Part shown: positions 35,191 through 43,565 of the stretch, piece after piece
Layout of the letters: each line of letters begins with the position of its first letter
Position numbering within the stretch: position 1 is the stretch's first letter
Assembly (NCBI RefSeq): GCF_900109925.1
Contig: NZ_FOBW01000007.1
Location: forward strand, 182,161 to 246,160
Direction of reading: 5' to 3'
DNA from: Mesobacillus persicus
GTDB lineage: Bacteria; Bacillota; Bacilli; Bacillales; Cytobacillaceae
DNA: 64,000 bases
Position numbers and translations under genes: made by a program
Notes under the pieces: model-generated
What the model was told of the DNA's origin: nothing
Database searches by the model: none
The model's input: the letters and a program-made list of their open reading frames with translations, nothing else

Positions 35191-35207
35191 TGTAATATTA
35201 TCTCACA
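35191..35207. promoter_or_regulatory. TnrA/GlnR box between the two tnrA copies
   Basis: TGTAATATTATCTCACA fits TGTNA-N7-TNACA perfectly; closest to tnrA copy 1. Confidence 0.7.
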
Positions 35208-35388
35208 TCAATTTAAAGTAAAACAACAAAAAATTCCAAAATTTTAGAATTCAAGCTAAATGACTATTGTCCTGCTAACCGAAAATGATTGTCAGGACAT
35301 CTTCCAATAAGATTGAGAAATGCTTTAAATCCGCCATAATCAACAGTAATAGCAGTGTAACTCCTAGACTCTGTAGAAGGAGGGAGCA

Positions 35389-35697
35389 ATGTCATCTTAT
35401 AAAGATAAAAAAGTGATATCAATTGGGATTGTGAGTGATTTAACAGGGTTGTCGCTTCGGAAAATACGCTACTATGAGGAACGCGGTTTGCTATCGCCAG
35501 GCAGGACAGAGAAAGGGGGTAGGAAATATTCATTTTCAGATGTGGAAACACTAATGAAAATTGCAGAGAGAAGAGAAGAGGGAGTGCAGACTGCTGAAAT
35601 TAAGAAAGAACTAGTAAAGGATATAAGTCGCCAAAAGGTGCGGGATGAAATGATTAAGGGTCAGTTGAATGCACAGTTCGGGTTGAGAAAAAGGTAA
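35389..35697 (+). CDS. TnrA-like nitrogen regulator, copy 2
   Basis: 102 residues, clearly a paralogue of copy 1: [20 protein letters not shown], MerR domain, and C-terminal [13 protein letters not shown]. Divergent from copy 1 across a 232-nt gap. ATG at 35389 with GGAGGGAG upstream. No TnrA box in its own promoter area. Either a recent duplication with divided roles or one copy taking the GlnR role. Confidence 0.82.
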   Translation: MSSYKDKKVISIGIVSDLTGLSLRKIRYYEERGLLSPGRTEKGGRKYSFSDVETLMKIAERREEGVQTAEIKKELVKDISRQKVRDEMIKGQLNAQFGLRKR

Positions 35698-35743
35698 CAC
35701 ACGGACAGTAAGAGGAGAATTCATGTTCATAGTAGACCAAAAT

Positions 35744-35772
35744 AGAACCGTCAGGACCTCCTGACGGTTCTA
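35744..35772 (+). terminator. terminator of tnrA copy 2
   Basis: AGAACCGTCAGGA (35744-35756) pairs with TCCTGACGGTTCT (35759-35771). Confidence 0.65.
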
Positions 35773-35884
35773 TTTGGGGGGATTCGTGAATTTTCAATAC
35801 TAACCACTTTACATAATCCTTTGCCCTTTAAGGAAGCCACTTGCGTACTAACCTTTGAGGTAATTAAACATTGATGGTTGGGGG

Positions 35885-35912
35885 AAAAAGCCCCTATTAT
35901 AGCAATAGGGGC
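35885..35912 (-). terminator. trhA terminator
   Basis: GCCCCTATT (35890-35898) pairs with AATAGGGGC (35904-35912); the reverse strand continues TTTTT. Confidence 0.75.
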
Positions 35913-35924
35913 GATAGTGTAGAT

Positions 35925-36572
35925 TTATAATACATAATTGTAGACACTTAAGAAATGAGCGAGACTTCCAAGTAAAATGAAAATATGGAAAATCTCATGA
36001 AAACCCATATATTTTGTTTTTAAAAAACCAGGTTTAAAGCCGTAAATAACCCCGCCAATCGTATAAAGAAACCCACCAATAATTAATAGCCATAGGCCAG
36101 GAGTTGCAAGGTTTTCAGATAATGTCGGGGCTGCAAACACAATCATCCAGCCCATAGCAATGTAAAGTCCTGTAGATAGCCACCTTGGACATTCAAACCA
36201 GACCATTTTGAAAACGACACCAGCGATGGCTAATGACAAGATGATGGAAAATAAAATTGCTCCTATAAATCCATCTAAAGTGATTAAACAAAATGGGGCA
36301 TATGTTCCTGCGATGAGCACAAAAATCATGGAATGATCTAAACGTCGCAAAAAGGCAATGATAGCATCACGTGCGACTACCATATGATAGGTAGCTGAGG
36401 CACTATAGAGAAGAATCATACTTAATCCAAAAATAATGACTGCTGTAAGGGTTATAGTTGAAGTTTGGCCAGTGGCGGCCTTGATCACCAGGGCAAGTAG
36501 ACCAACAAAAGAAAGAATGGCCCCTGCAAGATGGGTAAATCCGTTTATCGGCTCTCTTACGATTTGACTCAT
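35925..36572 (-). CDS. trhA: hemolysin III / PAQR-type membrane protein (TrhA)
   Basis: 215 residues, seven membrane helices. EPINGFTHLAGAILSF at the start, SATYHM (about 58-63) and C-terminal GFHEIFHIFILLGSLAHF hold the conserved Ser/His/Asp set of the PAQR family. In Bacillus and E. coli, TrhA affects membrane-lipid energy balance; hemolysin is a historic name. ATG at 36572 with GGAGG 8 nt upstream. Confidence 0.85.
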   Translation of the reverse strand: MSQIVREPINGFTHLAGAILSFVGLLALVIKAATGQTSTITLTAVIIFGLSMILLYSASATYHMVVARDAIIAFLRRLDHSMIFVLIAGTYAPFCLITLDGFIGAILFSIILSLAIAGVVFKMVWFECPRWLSTGLYIAMGWMIVFAAPTLSENLATPGLWLLIIGGFLYTIGGVIYGFKPGFLKTKYMGFHEIFHIFILLGSLAHFLSVYNYVL

Positions 36573-36716
36573 GTAATTAACCTCCCTCTAAAACTATACT
36601 AAGTAGTTTTCGAAACTATGTATGATTATACTAATAATACGAAACATAGTCAATGTTTACCTTTAGGGATAATGTCGCTATAATAAGAAGCATTAGAATA
36701 TAAAGTGAGGCAGAAA

Positions 36717-37283
36717 ATGAACCAAATAAATGAGTTGATTAATCAATTAGACTTGAAGCAGAATGTTCATTTAGAAGATATACCAAGCATCGATTTGTAT
36801 ATGGACCAAGTTATCCAGTTATTTGAAAAAACCTTTGAACCTTCTAAGCGGAATGAAACAGAAAAAATTTTAACGAAAACAATGATAAATAATTATGCCA
36901 AAGGAAAATTGTTCTTCCCAGTAAAAAATAAGAAATATTCTAAGGAACATATCATTTTAATTTCGCTAATTTTCCAGTTAAAGGGCGCTTTATCCATCGG
37001 TGATATAAAGCTTGTCCTTGATGGAGTCAATGAAAAAGTTGTGACGGAGGATTTTAAACTTGATCCTTTTTACCAAAGCTATCTGAACCTTCTTGATAGA
37101 AATACTGAATTCTATAAAGAAAACTTAAAGGACAAGGCCAAAGATGCAAAGGACGAGCTAGCTAAAACTGAGATTGATTCCGACGACTATCTACAGAAGG
37201 TCCTCCTTATTGCCTCGTTGGTAAATATGAGTAATCTATATAGGAAAGCAGCAGAAAGCTTAGTTGACACTCTTAAAGATTAG
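36717..37283 (+). CDS. DUF1836 protein
   Basis: 188 residues, helical, no signal. The segment LYMDQVIQLFEK ... ILTKTMINNYAKGKLFFP (about 25-75) is the DUF1836 core, which resembles a MerR-like helix-turn-helix. Likely DNA-binding, function unknown. ATG at 36717 has GAGG 6 nt upstream; GTG at 36705 is the alternative. Confidence 0.75.
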   Translation: MNQINELINQLDLKQNVHLEDIPSIDLYMDQVIQLFEKTFEPSKRNETEKILTKTMINNYAKGKLFFPVKNKKYSKEHIILISLIFQLKGALSIGDIKLVLDGVNEKVVTEDFKLDPFYQSYLNLLDRNTEFYKENLKDKAKDAKDELAKTEIDSDDYLQKVLLIASLVNMSNLYRKAAESLVDTLKD

Positions 37284-37344
37284 TCTGTGTTAATGTATAT
37301 TGTTCGAGTTTATTGAACAGAAGCGTATGAAAGGATGATGAAAA

Positions 37345-37575
37345 TTGTACATGACCATAAAGGAGACCGCCGGATATTTATCTATTCCAGAACAACAAAT
37401 AGAAAGCCTGATTAGGTTAAAACGAATTCGTGCGATTTATGATGGAGATCAGTACTTGATTTATAAAGATCAGTTTGCAACGCATTTAAGACAGGTAGAG
37501 AAATATAAGAAACTAGCTGAAGAATTATTGAATGAACCGATTCCAGAGGATTTTGATGTGAAGGATGAGGATTGA
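37345..37575 (+). CDS. small excisionase-type helix-turn-helix protein
   Basis: 76 residues. MTIKETAGYLSIPEQQIESL then RLKRIRAIYDGDQYLIYKDQ follows the HTH_17/excisionase pattern, with a helical acidic tail. No phage gene nearby, so likely a small regulator. TTG at 37345 sits 6 nt behind GGATGA; ATG at 37351 is possible. Confidence 0.65.
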   Translation: MYMTIKETAGYLSIPEQQIESLIRLKRIRAIYDGDQYLIYKDQFATHLRQVEKYKKLAEELLNEPIPEDFDVKDED

Positions 37576-37592
37576 CTTCTTTGTACGTAAAA

Positions 37593-37621
37593 AGGGGCTG
37601 TCTATTATTTAGACAGCCCCT
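37593..37621. terminator. bidirectional terminator
   Basis: AGGGGCTGTCTA (37593-37604) pairs with TAGACAGCCCCT (37610-37621); the reverse strand continues with TTTTTAC. Confidence 0.8.
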
Positions 37622-37633
37622 GGTATTGAGGTA

Positions 37634-39292
37634 CTATGCACTCCCAGGTTCATCACCTGAACATTTGTTATTATTTTCTATAGGTAGTTCGATCTGAACT
37701 TCAGTTCCTTTTGCTTTCTCGCTGTTAAATTGGATTTTCCCATTGTGCGATTGAACAATTTTAAACGAGACCGTCAGCCCCAGACCGGTACCTTTTTCTT
37801 TTGATGAGTAGAAGGGTTCGCCGATTTTATTTAATCGCTCCTTTGTAATCCCGCAGCCGTTATCCTTAACGATGATTAAAATGTTTTCCCCTCTTTGCTC
37901 TAGGGTGATTGCGATTAAGTCACCGTATTTGGATGCCTCTATCGCATTTTTAATAATATTAATGAATAGTTGTTTGAGCTGATTGGGTTCGCACTCGATG
38001 TCTAGGTTCTCGCTCGGCATATCAAAATTAATTTGGACATTATGCAGACTGGCCTCTGTTTTAAGTAGAGAAATGACGTCTGATAATATGTTCCCGATAT
38101 TAGCCTTTTTGTATTTAACTTGTTGCGGTTTCGCCAACAGGAGAAGTTCACCGACTATATGGTTGATACGATCGAGTTCATCGAGCATGATTTTATAATA
38201 AAGATGGTGTTTTTCATCCTCCATCTTTAATAGCTGAACGAATCCTTTGAGTGATGTAAGTGGATTCCTAATTTCATGGGCGACACTGGCTGAGAGTTCC
38301 CCGACCACAGATAGTTTCTCGGTTCTGCGCAAGCGTTCTTCTGTCTCTTTGATTTGCGTAATGTCCTTTCCATATCCAATGATCCCAGCAACTTCACCAT
38401 TAATAATCATCGGCACAGAAGCGCACTCAAGAATGATTTTATGCCCTTCTTTATGCATAATCTGTAACTCGAAACTCTCTGGTTTTTGATCAACAATAAT
38501 GGATGAAATAGCCTTTAAAATCTCATCCTTATCCCTTTTTGGGATGATTTTCTCTATGTGTAAGCCTATTGTCTCTTCAGGTTTATACCCAGTTATGGAA
38601 TGGAATTGTGGATTTAAATTGGTAATAACTCCGTTTATATCAATCATATAAACAATATCCGGGTTATAGTCAAACAAGGATTTATAGCGTTGTTCACTCT
38701 CTTTAAGCAGCATTTTTACCTGCTTTCTCTCGGTAATATCCCTTCCAATGACAACAAAACCTTTTCTGCTACCATCAGAATAGAAGAGTGGAACTTTAAT
38801 CGTGTCAAAGGTTTTAAGTGATCCATCCGGAGTAGGGATCTCTTCTTCGACACGCGAGATGACTCCTTTTTGCCAAGTCTCCTCATCAGTTATTTCACAT
38901 GAACGTAGAGCATCTCCAAGAATCGTGTGTTCCGCGAGTTCAGAGTCCTTTTTTCCACGGTAGTCAACATCTTCAAGGTGAAATAGTTTAAGTCCGAACT
39001 GATTGGCTTCAATCCATCGACCGTCACCATCTTTAAAGATGACAACGTCGACCATGGAATTAATCAGTGTGGATAATCGTCGCTCCTCTTCCTTCGCAAC
39101 GCTCAACTCTTCTGACTTCATTACATAAAAGTAAAAAAAACATCCCGTTACTATAACGTAGAACAATTCTTTTCCTTGCTCATACAAATGAGCAAGATGG
39201 TCAGGAGCATATTCCTCTACAAGGTAATTTGTTCCAAAAATCCAAATTAGACTAAGTCCTGTAAATAAAAGAAACATATTCTTTTTTTGCAT
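37634..39292 (-). CDS. membrane PAS-PAS sensor histidine kinase
   Basis: 552 residues: two membrane helices (about 6-23 and 43-58), PAS (about 72-190), PAS (about 200-315), HisKA with His339 (SASVAHEIRNPLTSLKGFVQ), HATPase_c with DNGCGIT and GTGLGL. The H-box is of the type found in the sporulation kinases KinA-KinE, so it could feed Spo0F; no response regulator is next to it, which fits that group. Confidence 0.82.
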   Translation of the reverse strand: MQKKNMFLLFTGLSLIWIFGTNYLVEEYAPDHLAHLYEQGKELFYVIVTGCFFYFYVMKSEELSVAKEEERRLSTLINSMVDVVIFKDGDGRWIEANQFGLKLFHLEDVDYRGKKDSELAEHTILGDALRSCEITDEETWQKGVISRVEEEIPTPDGSLKTFDTIKVPLFYSDGSRKGFVVIGRDITERKQVKMLLKESEQRYKSLFDYNPDIVYMIDINGVITNLNPQFHSITGYKPEETIGLHIEKIIPKRDKDEILKAISSIIVDQKPESFELQIMHKEGHKIILECASVPMIINGEVAGIIGYGKDITQIKETEERLRRTEKLSVVGELSASVAHEIRNPLTSLKGFVQLLKMEDEKHHLYYKIMLDELDRINHIVGELLLLAKPQQVKYKKANIGNILSDVISLLKTEASLHNVQINFDMPSENLDIECEPNQLKQLFINIIKNAIEASKYGDLIAITLEQRGENILIIVKDNGCGITKERLNKIGEPFYSSKEKGTGLGLTVSFKIVQSHNGKIQFNSEKAKGTEVQIELPIENNNKCSGDEPGSA

Positions 39293-39687
39293 GAAATTAA
39301 ACCCCTGTCTTTCAACGTATATCCAAACATTATTTCTATTTATTAAACAAGTTTTCTCTAATATACCATTCTAATTCGAATCTAATAGTAGCACAAATTT
39401 GGAAAAAATAGAGGATGTAGATATAGGAAGAATGAAAGGGTGGGGAATACCGACTATGCCGAATGATTAGACATTGTATAATAATAAAATGTTATCTGCT
39501 TATAACTATATGGATTAAATGGTTGAAATTACTATACTAGTAAAGCGTTTTTCGTTAACTACTACAATATATTTTATTGCATATAAATTCAAAAGAAGTT
39601 ATAATAAACCCGAAAACGGAATTTAAATAATATTTTTTTAGATTACTTGCATATTATTTTTAAAAGATAAAATAAGGGGGACATAAA
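39293..39687. other. AT-rich leader region of the ABC transporter locus
   Basis: 395 nt without a gene. Holds the promoter TTGCAT-17-TATAAT (39577-39605) and no recognised riboswitch or CodY box. Confidence 0.5.
39577..39605 (+). promoter_or_regulatory. promoter of binding-protein gene 1
   Basis: TTGCAT (39577-39582), 17 nt, TATAAT (39600-39605). The same hexamers and spacing occur before the paralogue (42222-42250). Confidence 0.65.
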
Positions 39688-40509
39688 ATGAAAAAGAGTT
39701 CAAGTTTAATATTGGGCATTGTTTTAATGTTAGCTGTATTTTTAACAGCCTGTGGTACGTCTGAGGAGACTGGTAGCGAGACCGAAGCAAATAATGAGGG
39801 TGAAACAAAGACCCTACGTATCGTAACAGATGCTGCATATGCACCAATGGAATATCAAGATAAAGGTGAAGTGGTTGGTTTCGATATTGATTTTATTAAG
39901 GCAGTTGCAAAAGAGGCTGGTTATGCGGTTGAAGTGGAGCATGTTGGGTGGGATCCAATCTTTGTTGAGATTGAAAGTAAACGTGCGGATTTAGCGGTTT
40001 CTTCTATTACTATTACTGATGAAAGAAAACAATCATATGACTTTTCTAATCCATACTTCCAATCTACTAATAAAATTCTAGTACAAGAGGGAAGCGACAT
40101 TCAAAGTGCAGAAGACCTTAAAGGGAAAAAAGTAGCGGTTCAAAATGGAACAACTGGCCAGATGGCTATGGACGCTCTCCTTGGTAAAAATCACTCAGAC
40201 ATTAAGAAATTTGAAGATAATAACCTTGCCATCATGGAAATGGAAAGCGGCGGAGCAGATGCTGTTGTTGCTGATAATATGATTGTCGAGGAGTACGCAA
40301 AGAATAACCCTGATAAAAATTTAAAGGTCGTTGAAGATGCCACTTTTGACTCTGAATATTATGGTATTTTATTCCCTAAGGATAGTGAGTTAGTTGAAGA
40401 AATCAATACCGCCATAAATGCCGTGCTTGATAATGGAACTTATTCTGAAATTTATCAAAAATGGTTTGGCATTGAACCAAATATCGAAGTATTAAAAGAA
40501 CAGCAATAA
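39688..40509 (+). CDS. polar/basic amino-acid ABC transporter substrate-binding lipoprotein 1
   Basis: 273 residues. Lipoprotein signal ending LTACG (Cys22 region), a short acidic linker, and a family-3 solute-binding domain (ADAAYAPMEYQDKGEVVGFD-like, RADLAVSSITITDERKQSYD, AEDLKGKKVAVQNGTTGQ). Resembles the ArtJ/GlnH group. ATG at 39688 with GGGGG upstream. A terminator behind it would let most transcripts stop here, giving more binding protein than permease. Confidence 0.85.
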   Translation: MKKSSSLILGIVLMLAVFLTACGTSEETGSETEANNEGETKTLRIVTDAAYAPMEYQDKGEVVGFDIDFIKAVAKEAGYAVEVEHVGWDPIFVEIESKRADLAVSSITITDERKQSYDFSNPYFQSTNKILVQEGSDIQSAEDLKGKKVAVQNGTTGQMAMDALLGKNHSDIKKFEDNNLAIMEMESGGADAVVADNMIVEEYAKNNPDKNLKVVEDATFDSEYYGILFPKDSELVEEINTAINAVLDNGTYSEIYQKWFGIEPNIEVLKEQQ

Positions 40510-40520
40510 AGGTGAACTAG

Positions 40521-40553
40521 ATTGCGTAACTGATCAATAGTTACGCAATTTTT
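40521..40553 (+). terminator. intra-operon terminator
   Basis: ATTGCGTAACT (40521-40531) pairs with AGTTACGCAAT (40539-40549), followed by TTTTT. Confidence 0.8.
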
Positions 40554-40560
40554 ATCTAAA

Positions 40561-40640
40561 ATTACTATCTGAAAGAGGTATTCGCAAAGCCTCGGAGTAA
40601 AAACTACAAGGTCAAATATGCGAATATCAAAACCAGAGGG
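40561..40640 (+). promoter_or_regulatory. structured leader before the permease gene, weakly GEMM-like
   Basis: A hairpin with GAAA loop (TACTATCT-GAAA-GAGGTA) is followed by TTCGCAAAGCC, the order seen in class I cyclic-di-GMP aptamers, but the upstream GGCAAACC block is absent. Separately ATTCGCA (40580-40586) pairs with TGCGAAT (40619-40625). The element may be degenerate, different, or chance. Confidence 0.25.
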
Positions 40641-40651
40641 AAGGATCAACT

Positions 40652-41308
40652 ATGGATTTTCGTTTTGATATTATCGTAGAATATGCTCCTTTCTTATTAA
40701 AGGGGACATTATTAACAATTGGTCTCTCTATCGCAGGGATTCTAATCGGAACAGTGTTTGGGTTATTTATTGGATTAGGCAAAATGCTGCAAAATAAGCT
40801 ATTAGCCTTTCCGTTTACGGTCTATATTACCTTTTTTCGTGGAACGCCTTTATTTGTACAAATTTTATTAGTTCATTTTGGAGTGGTACCTTTCCTTATT
40901 GGGGAGACCAATGCCATTTATGCAGCCATCATCGCTTTATCATTGAATTCAGCAGCTTATATTGCGGAGATTTTCCGGGCAGGAATTGAGTCCATTGATA
41001 AGGGGCAGATGGAGGCAGCTCGCTCACTAGGGATGAATCATGTTCAAGCGATGTGGCATGTTATTCTGCCACAGGCTTTTAAACGGATGATTCCGCCACT
41101 TGGTAATGAGTTTATTGTTCTTATCAAGGAATCCTCTTTAGCAGCAGTTATAACGGCACCTGAGATTATGTATTGGGGACGAGCTATGGCAGGTCAATAT
41201 TATAAAGTGTGGGAGCCATACTTAGCTGCGGCAGTCATTTACTTAATTCTAACCATCAGCTTGAGCTTCCTATTAAACCGACTTGAAAGGAGGTTGAAGA
41301 CTGAATGA
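40652..41308 (+). CDS. amino-acid ABC transporter permease
   Basis: 218 residues, five membrane helices. The HisM/GlnP-type EAA loop is visible as [20 protein letters not shown] (about 128-147). ATG at 40652 with AGAGGGAAGG upstream. Its stop overlaps the ATPase start (ATGA), so both are coupled. Confidence 0.88.
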   Translation: MDFRFDIIVEYAPFLLKGTLLTIGLSIAGILIGTVFGLFIGLGKMLQNKLLAFPFTVYITFFRGTPLFVQILLVHFGVVPFLIGETNAIYAAIIALSLNSAAYIAEIFRAGIESIDKGQMEAARSLGMNHVQAMWHVILPQAFKRMIPPLGNEFIVLIKESSLAAVITAPEIMYWGRAMAGQYYKVWEPYLAAAVIYLILTISLSFLLNRLERRLKTE

Positions 41309-42027
41309 TAAAAGTTCAAAACTTAAAGAAATCCTTCGGCGATAATGAAGTTCTGAAGGATATCAACCTATCCATAGAGCCCCAAGAAGTGGTTGTTGTT
41401 ATTGGACCTTCTGGTTCTGGGAAATCCACCTTATTGAGATGCATTAACCTACTTGAGTCGATTACGGGAGGGCATATCTTAATAGAAGACAAGGATATTA
41501 CCGATAAGAAAAACGACATTAATAAAATGCGTGAGGAAGTAGGAATGGTGTTCCAGCATTTTAACTTATTTCCACATAAAACGGTGATTGAGAATCTCAT
41601 GCTTGCACCAACAAAAGTACGCAAGGTTTCTTCGGTAGAGGCACGTAAAAAAGGAATGGAGCTTCTTCAGAAGGTGGGCCTTGAGGAAAAGGCAAATGCT
41701 TACCCTAGTTCATTATCAGGAGGACAAAAGCAACGAGTGGCGATTGCAAGAGCATTAGCGATGGAACCAAAAATCATGCTCTTTGATGAGCCAACCTCAG
41801 CGCTTGACCCCGAAGTAGTTGGCGAAGTACTTGAAGTAATGAAGCAACTTGCTAAAGAAGGGATGACAATGGTCGTCGTGACGCATGAAATGGGGTTTGC
41901 CCGTGAAGTAGGAGATCGTGTTATCTTCATGGATGGCGGATATATTGTTGAGGAAAACGAGCCAAAGCAATTATTCGAATCACCGCAGCATGAAAGAACA
42001 CAAGCGTTCCTTAGTAAGATTCTGTAG
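41305..42027 (+). CDS. amino-acid ABC transporter ATP-binding protein
   Basis: 240 residues, complete: Walker [10 protein letters not shown] (about 33-41), Q-loop HFNLFPHKT, signature [15 protein letters not shown] (about 135-149), Walker [15 protein letters not shown], switch His THEMGFA. GlnQ/ArtP-type. Shares an ATGA overlap with the permease. Confidence 0.92.
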   Translation: MIKVQNLKKSFGDNEVLKDINLSIEPQEVVVVIGPSGSGKSTLLRCINLLESITGGHILIEDKDITDKKNDINKMREEVGMVFQHFNLFPHKTVIENLMLAPTKVRKVSSVEARKKGMELLQKVGLEEKANAYPSSLSGGQKQRVAIARALAMEPKIMLFDEPTSALDPEVVGEVLEVMKQLAKEGMTMVVVTHEMGFAREVGDRVIFMDGGYIVEENEPKQLFESPQHERTQAFLSKIL

Positions 42028-42033
42028 TGAAAA

Positions 42034-42083
42034 GAGGTGCTTATTCCAAGGAGAGCAATACACTTGGGATAGGTGTCTTTTTT
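42034..42083 (+). terminator. terminator of the permease-ATPase unit
   Basis: GTGCTTATTCCAAG and CTTGGGATAGGTGTC pair with small mismatches around a 9-11-nt loop, followed by TTTTTT. Confidence 0.65.
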
Positions 42084-42221
42084 AATGTATATGCATTTTT
42101 ATAAGAGTTTCAAACTGAGGTGGATAGATTAAACTTTGCCGATAACTTATGTAAATAAAGGGTTTAAGTAGAGGTTAACTTGGTGAAATAGTAGTTTGCT
42201 ATAGTTTTTTTATTTACTATA

Positions 42222-42250
42222 TTGCATAATAATACATGCAGGGTTATAAT
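42222..42250 (+). promoter_or_regulatory. promoter of binding-protein gene 2
   Basis: TTGCAT (42222-42227), 17 nt, TATAAT (42245-42250), matching that of gene 1. Confidence 0.65.
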
Positions 42251-42328
42251 AATCCTATCGAATAATTATAAAAATATTGGAAGATTAGAGTTTCGTATCT
42301 TCTAAGGTGAAAATTAGGGGGAAACATT

Positions 42329-43150
42329 GTGAAAAAAAATCTCGTCTTACTATGGAGTCTTATTTTGGCATTTACCTTGTTTTTAACTGCTTGTGGTACG
42401 GCTGAAACAAACAGTGACACTAGTGAAGCAGGTTCTAGTGATGAAAAGAAAACTTTACGTGTGGTGACAAATGCAGCATATGCACCAATGGAATTCCTTG
42501 ATAAAGGAGAAGTTGTTGGTTTTGATATTGATTTGATCAATGCTGTCGCAAAAGAAGCTGGATACGAAATTACCGTTGAGCATCTCGGCTGGGATCCAAT
42601 CTTCGTTGAAACTGAGAGCAAGCGCGCAGACTTGGCTGTTGCAGCAATTACGATTAATGATGACCGAAAGCAGACTTATGATTTCTCAGTACCATACTTC
42701 CAATCTACTAATAAAATTTTAGTTCCAAAAGATAGCGACATTCAATCAGCTGAGGATCTCAAGGGGAAAACAGTCGCGGTACAAAATGGAACAACTGGAC
42801 AGGCTGCAATGGATGCATTGCTAGGGAAAAACCATAAAGATATCAAAAAGTTTGAAGATAATAACTTAGCCATCATGGAAATGGAAAGCGGTGGTGCAGC
42901 CGCTGTTGTTGCCGATAATGTAGTAGTTGAGGAGTTTGCAAAAAATAATCCGGATAAAAACCTCACAGTAGTGGAGGATGCAACTTTTGATTCAGAATTC
43001 TATGGCCTCTTGTTCCCAAAAGGCAGCGAGTTGGTAGAGGAATTTAATACTGCCCTAAATACTGTACTAGATAATGGTACGTATACAGCAATCTACAAAG
43101 AATGGTTTGGGATTGAGCCGAATATAGAAATATTAAAAGCGCAGCAATAA
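42329..43150 (+). CDS. amino-acid ABC transporter substrate-binding lipoprotein 2 (paralogue)
   Basis: 273 residues, same length as copy 1 and similar along the whole chain; differences concentrate in the signal region, the linker and scattered surface positions. Lipobox LTACG present. GTG at 42329 with GGGGGAAA upstream. Has its own copy of the promoter and its own terminator, so binding protein 2 is made independently. Both probably serve the same permease with different ligand preference. Confidence 0.85.
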   Translation: MKKNLVLLWSLILAFTLFLTACGTAETNSDTSEAGSSDEKKTLRVVTNAAYAPMEFLDKGEVVGFDIDLINAVAKEAGYEITVEHLGWDPIFVETESKRADLAVAAITINDDRKQTYDFSVPYFQSTNKILVPKDSDIQSAEDLKGKTVAVQNGTTGQAAMDALLGKNHKDIKKFEDNNLAIMEMESGGAAAVVADNVVVEEFAKNNPDKNLTVVEDATFDSEFYGLLFPKGSELVEEFNTALNTVLDNGTYTAIYKEWFGIEPNIEILKAQQ

Positions 43151-43164
43151 TAAACTACAGTGTA

Positions 43165-43200
43165 AAACCGTTTCCCTAGTTATTGGGAGGCGGTTTTTTT
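43165..43200 (+). terminator. terminator of binding-protein gene 2
   Basis: AAACCGTTTCCC and GGGAGGCGGTTT pair, followed by TTTT. Confidence 0.8.
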
Positions 43201-43280
43201 GTTGGTTTTGCTAGGGGACGGGATGGGGTTTCATTTCACAATGCTTGATAGGAGAATGTTGCCATGACGAAGGATTCCGA

Positions 43281-43492
43281 GAGATCGATTGGTGCCCTAA
43301 GTGGAGGAGGCAAGAAGAAGAAAGGTCACCAATGAGTATGATTGGTGCCCTAAGTGGGAGTTGCGAGCGGAAGAAAGGTCACCAATAAGTGTGATTGGTG
43401 ACCTAAGTGGAGGATGCAAGAAGGAGAAAGGTCACCAATGAGATCGATTGGTGCCCTAAGTGGGAGTTGTGAGTGGGAGAAAGGTCACCAAA
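43281..43492. repeat. 53-bp tandem repeat, four units, with 106-bp higher-order pattern
   Basis: ATTGGTG starts at 43288, 43341, 43394 and 43447: exactly 53 nt apart. Each unit runs ATTGGTGMCCTAAGTGG, a variable purine-rich middle, AAAGGTCACCAAT, and a 7-nt joint; the ends ATTGGTG/CACCAAT make a hairpin. Units 1 and 3 share one middle (GGAGGA-GCAAGAAG) and units 2 and 4 another (GGGAGTTG-GAG). No open frame is conserved. Confidence 0.85.
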
Positions 43493-43497
43493 TAAAA

Positions 43498-43556
43498 ATA
43501 AAAAGGCATTCGGCCTCCTCGGATACAAACAAATGTATACGAGTTGGCCGATCGCC
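43498..43556 (-). terminator. glnS terminator
   Basis: Long stem, outer arms GGCATTCGGCC (43505-43515) and GGCCGATCGCC (43546-43556), inner arms around TGTATAC; on the reverse strand it is followed by TTTTTATTTTT. Confidence 0.75.
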
Positions 43557-43565
43557 CTTCAATTT

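Noticed and set aside
43281..43492. CRISPR array
   Set aside because: Joints are only 7 nt and also repeated; no cas genes.
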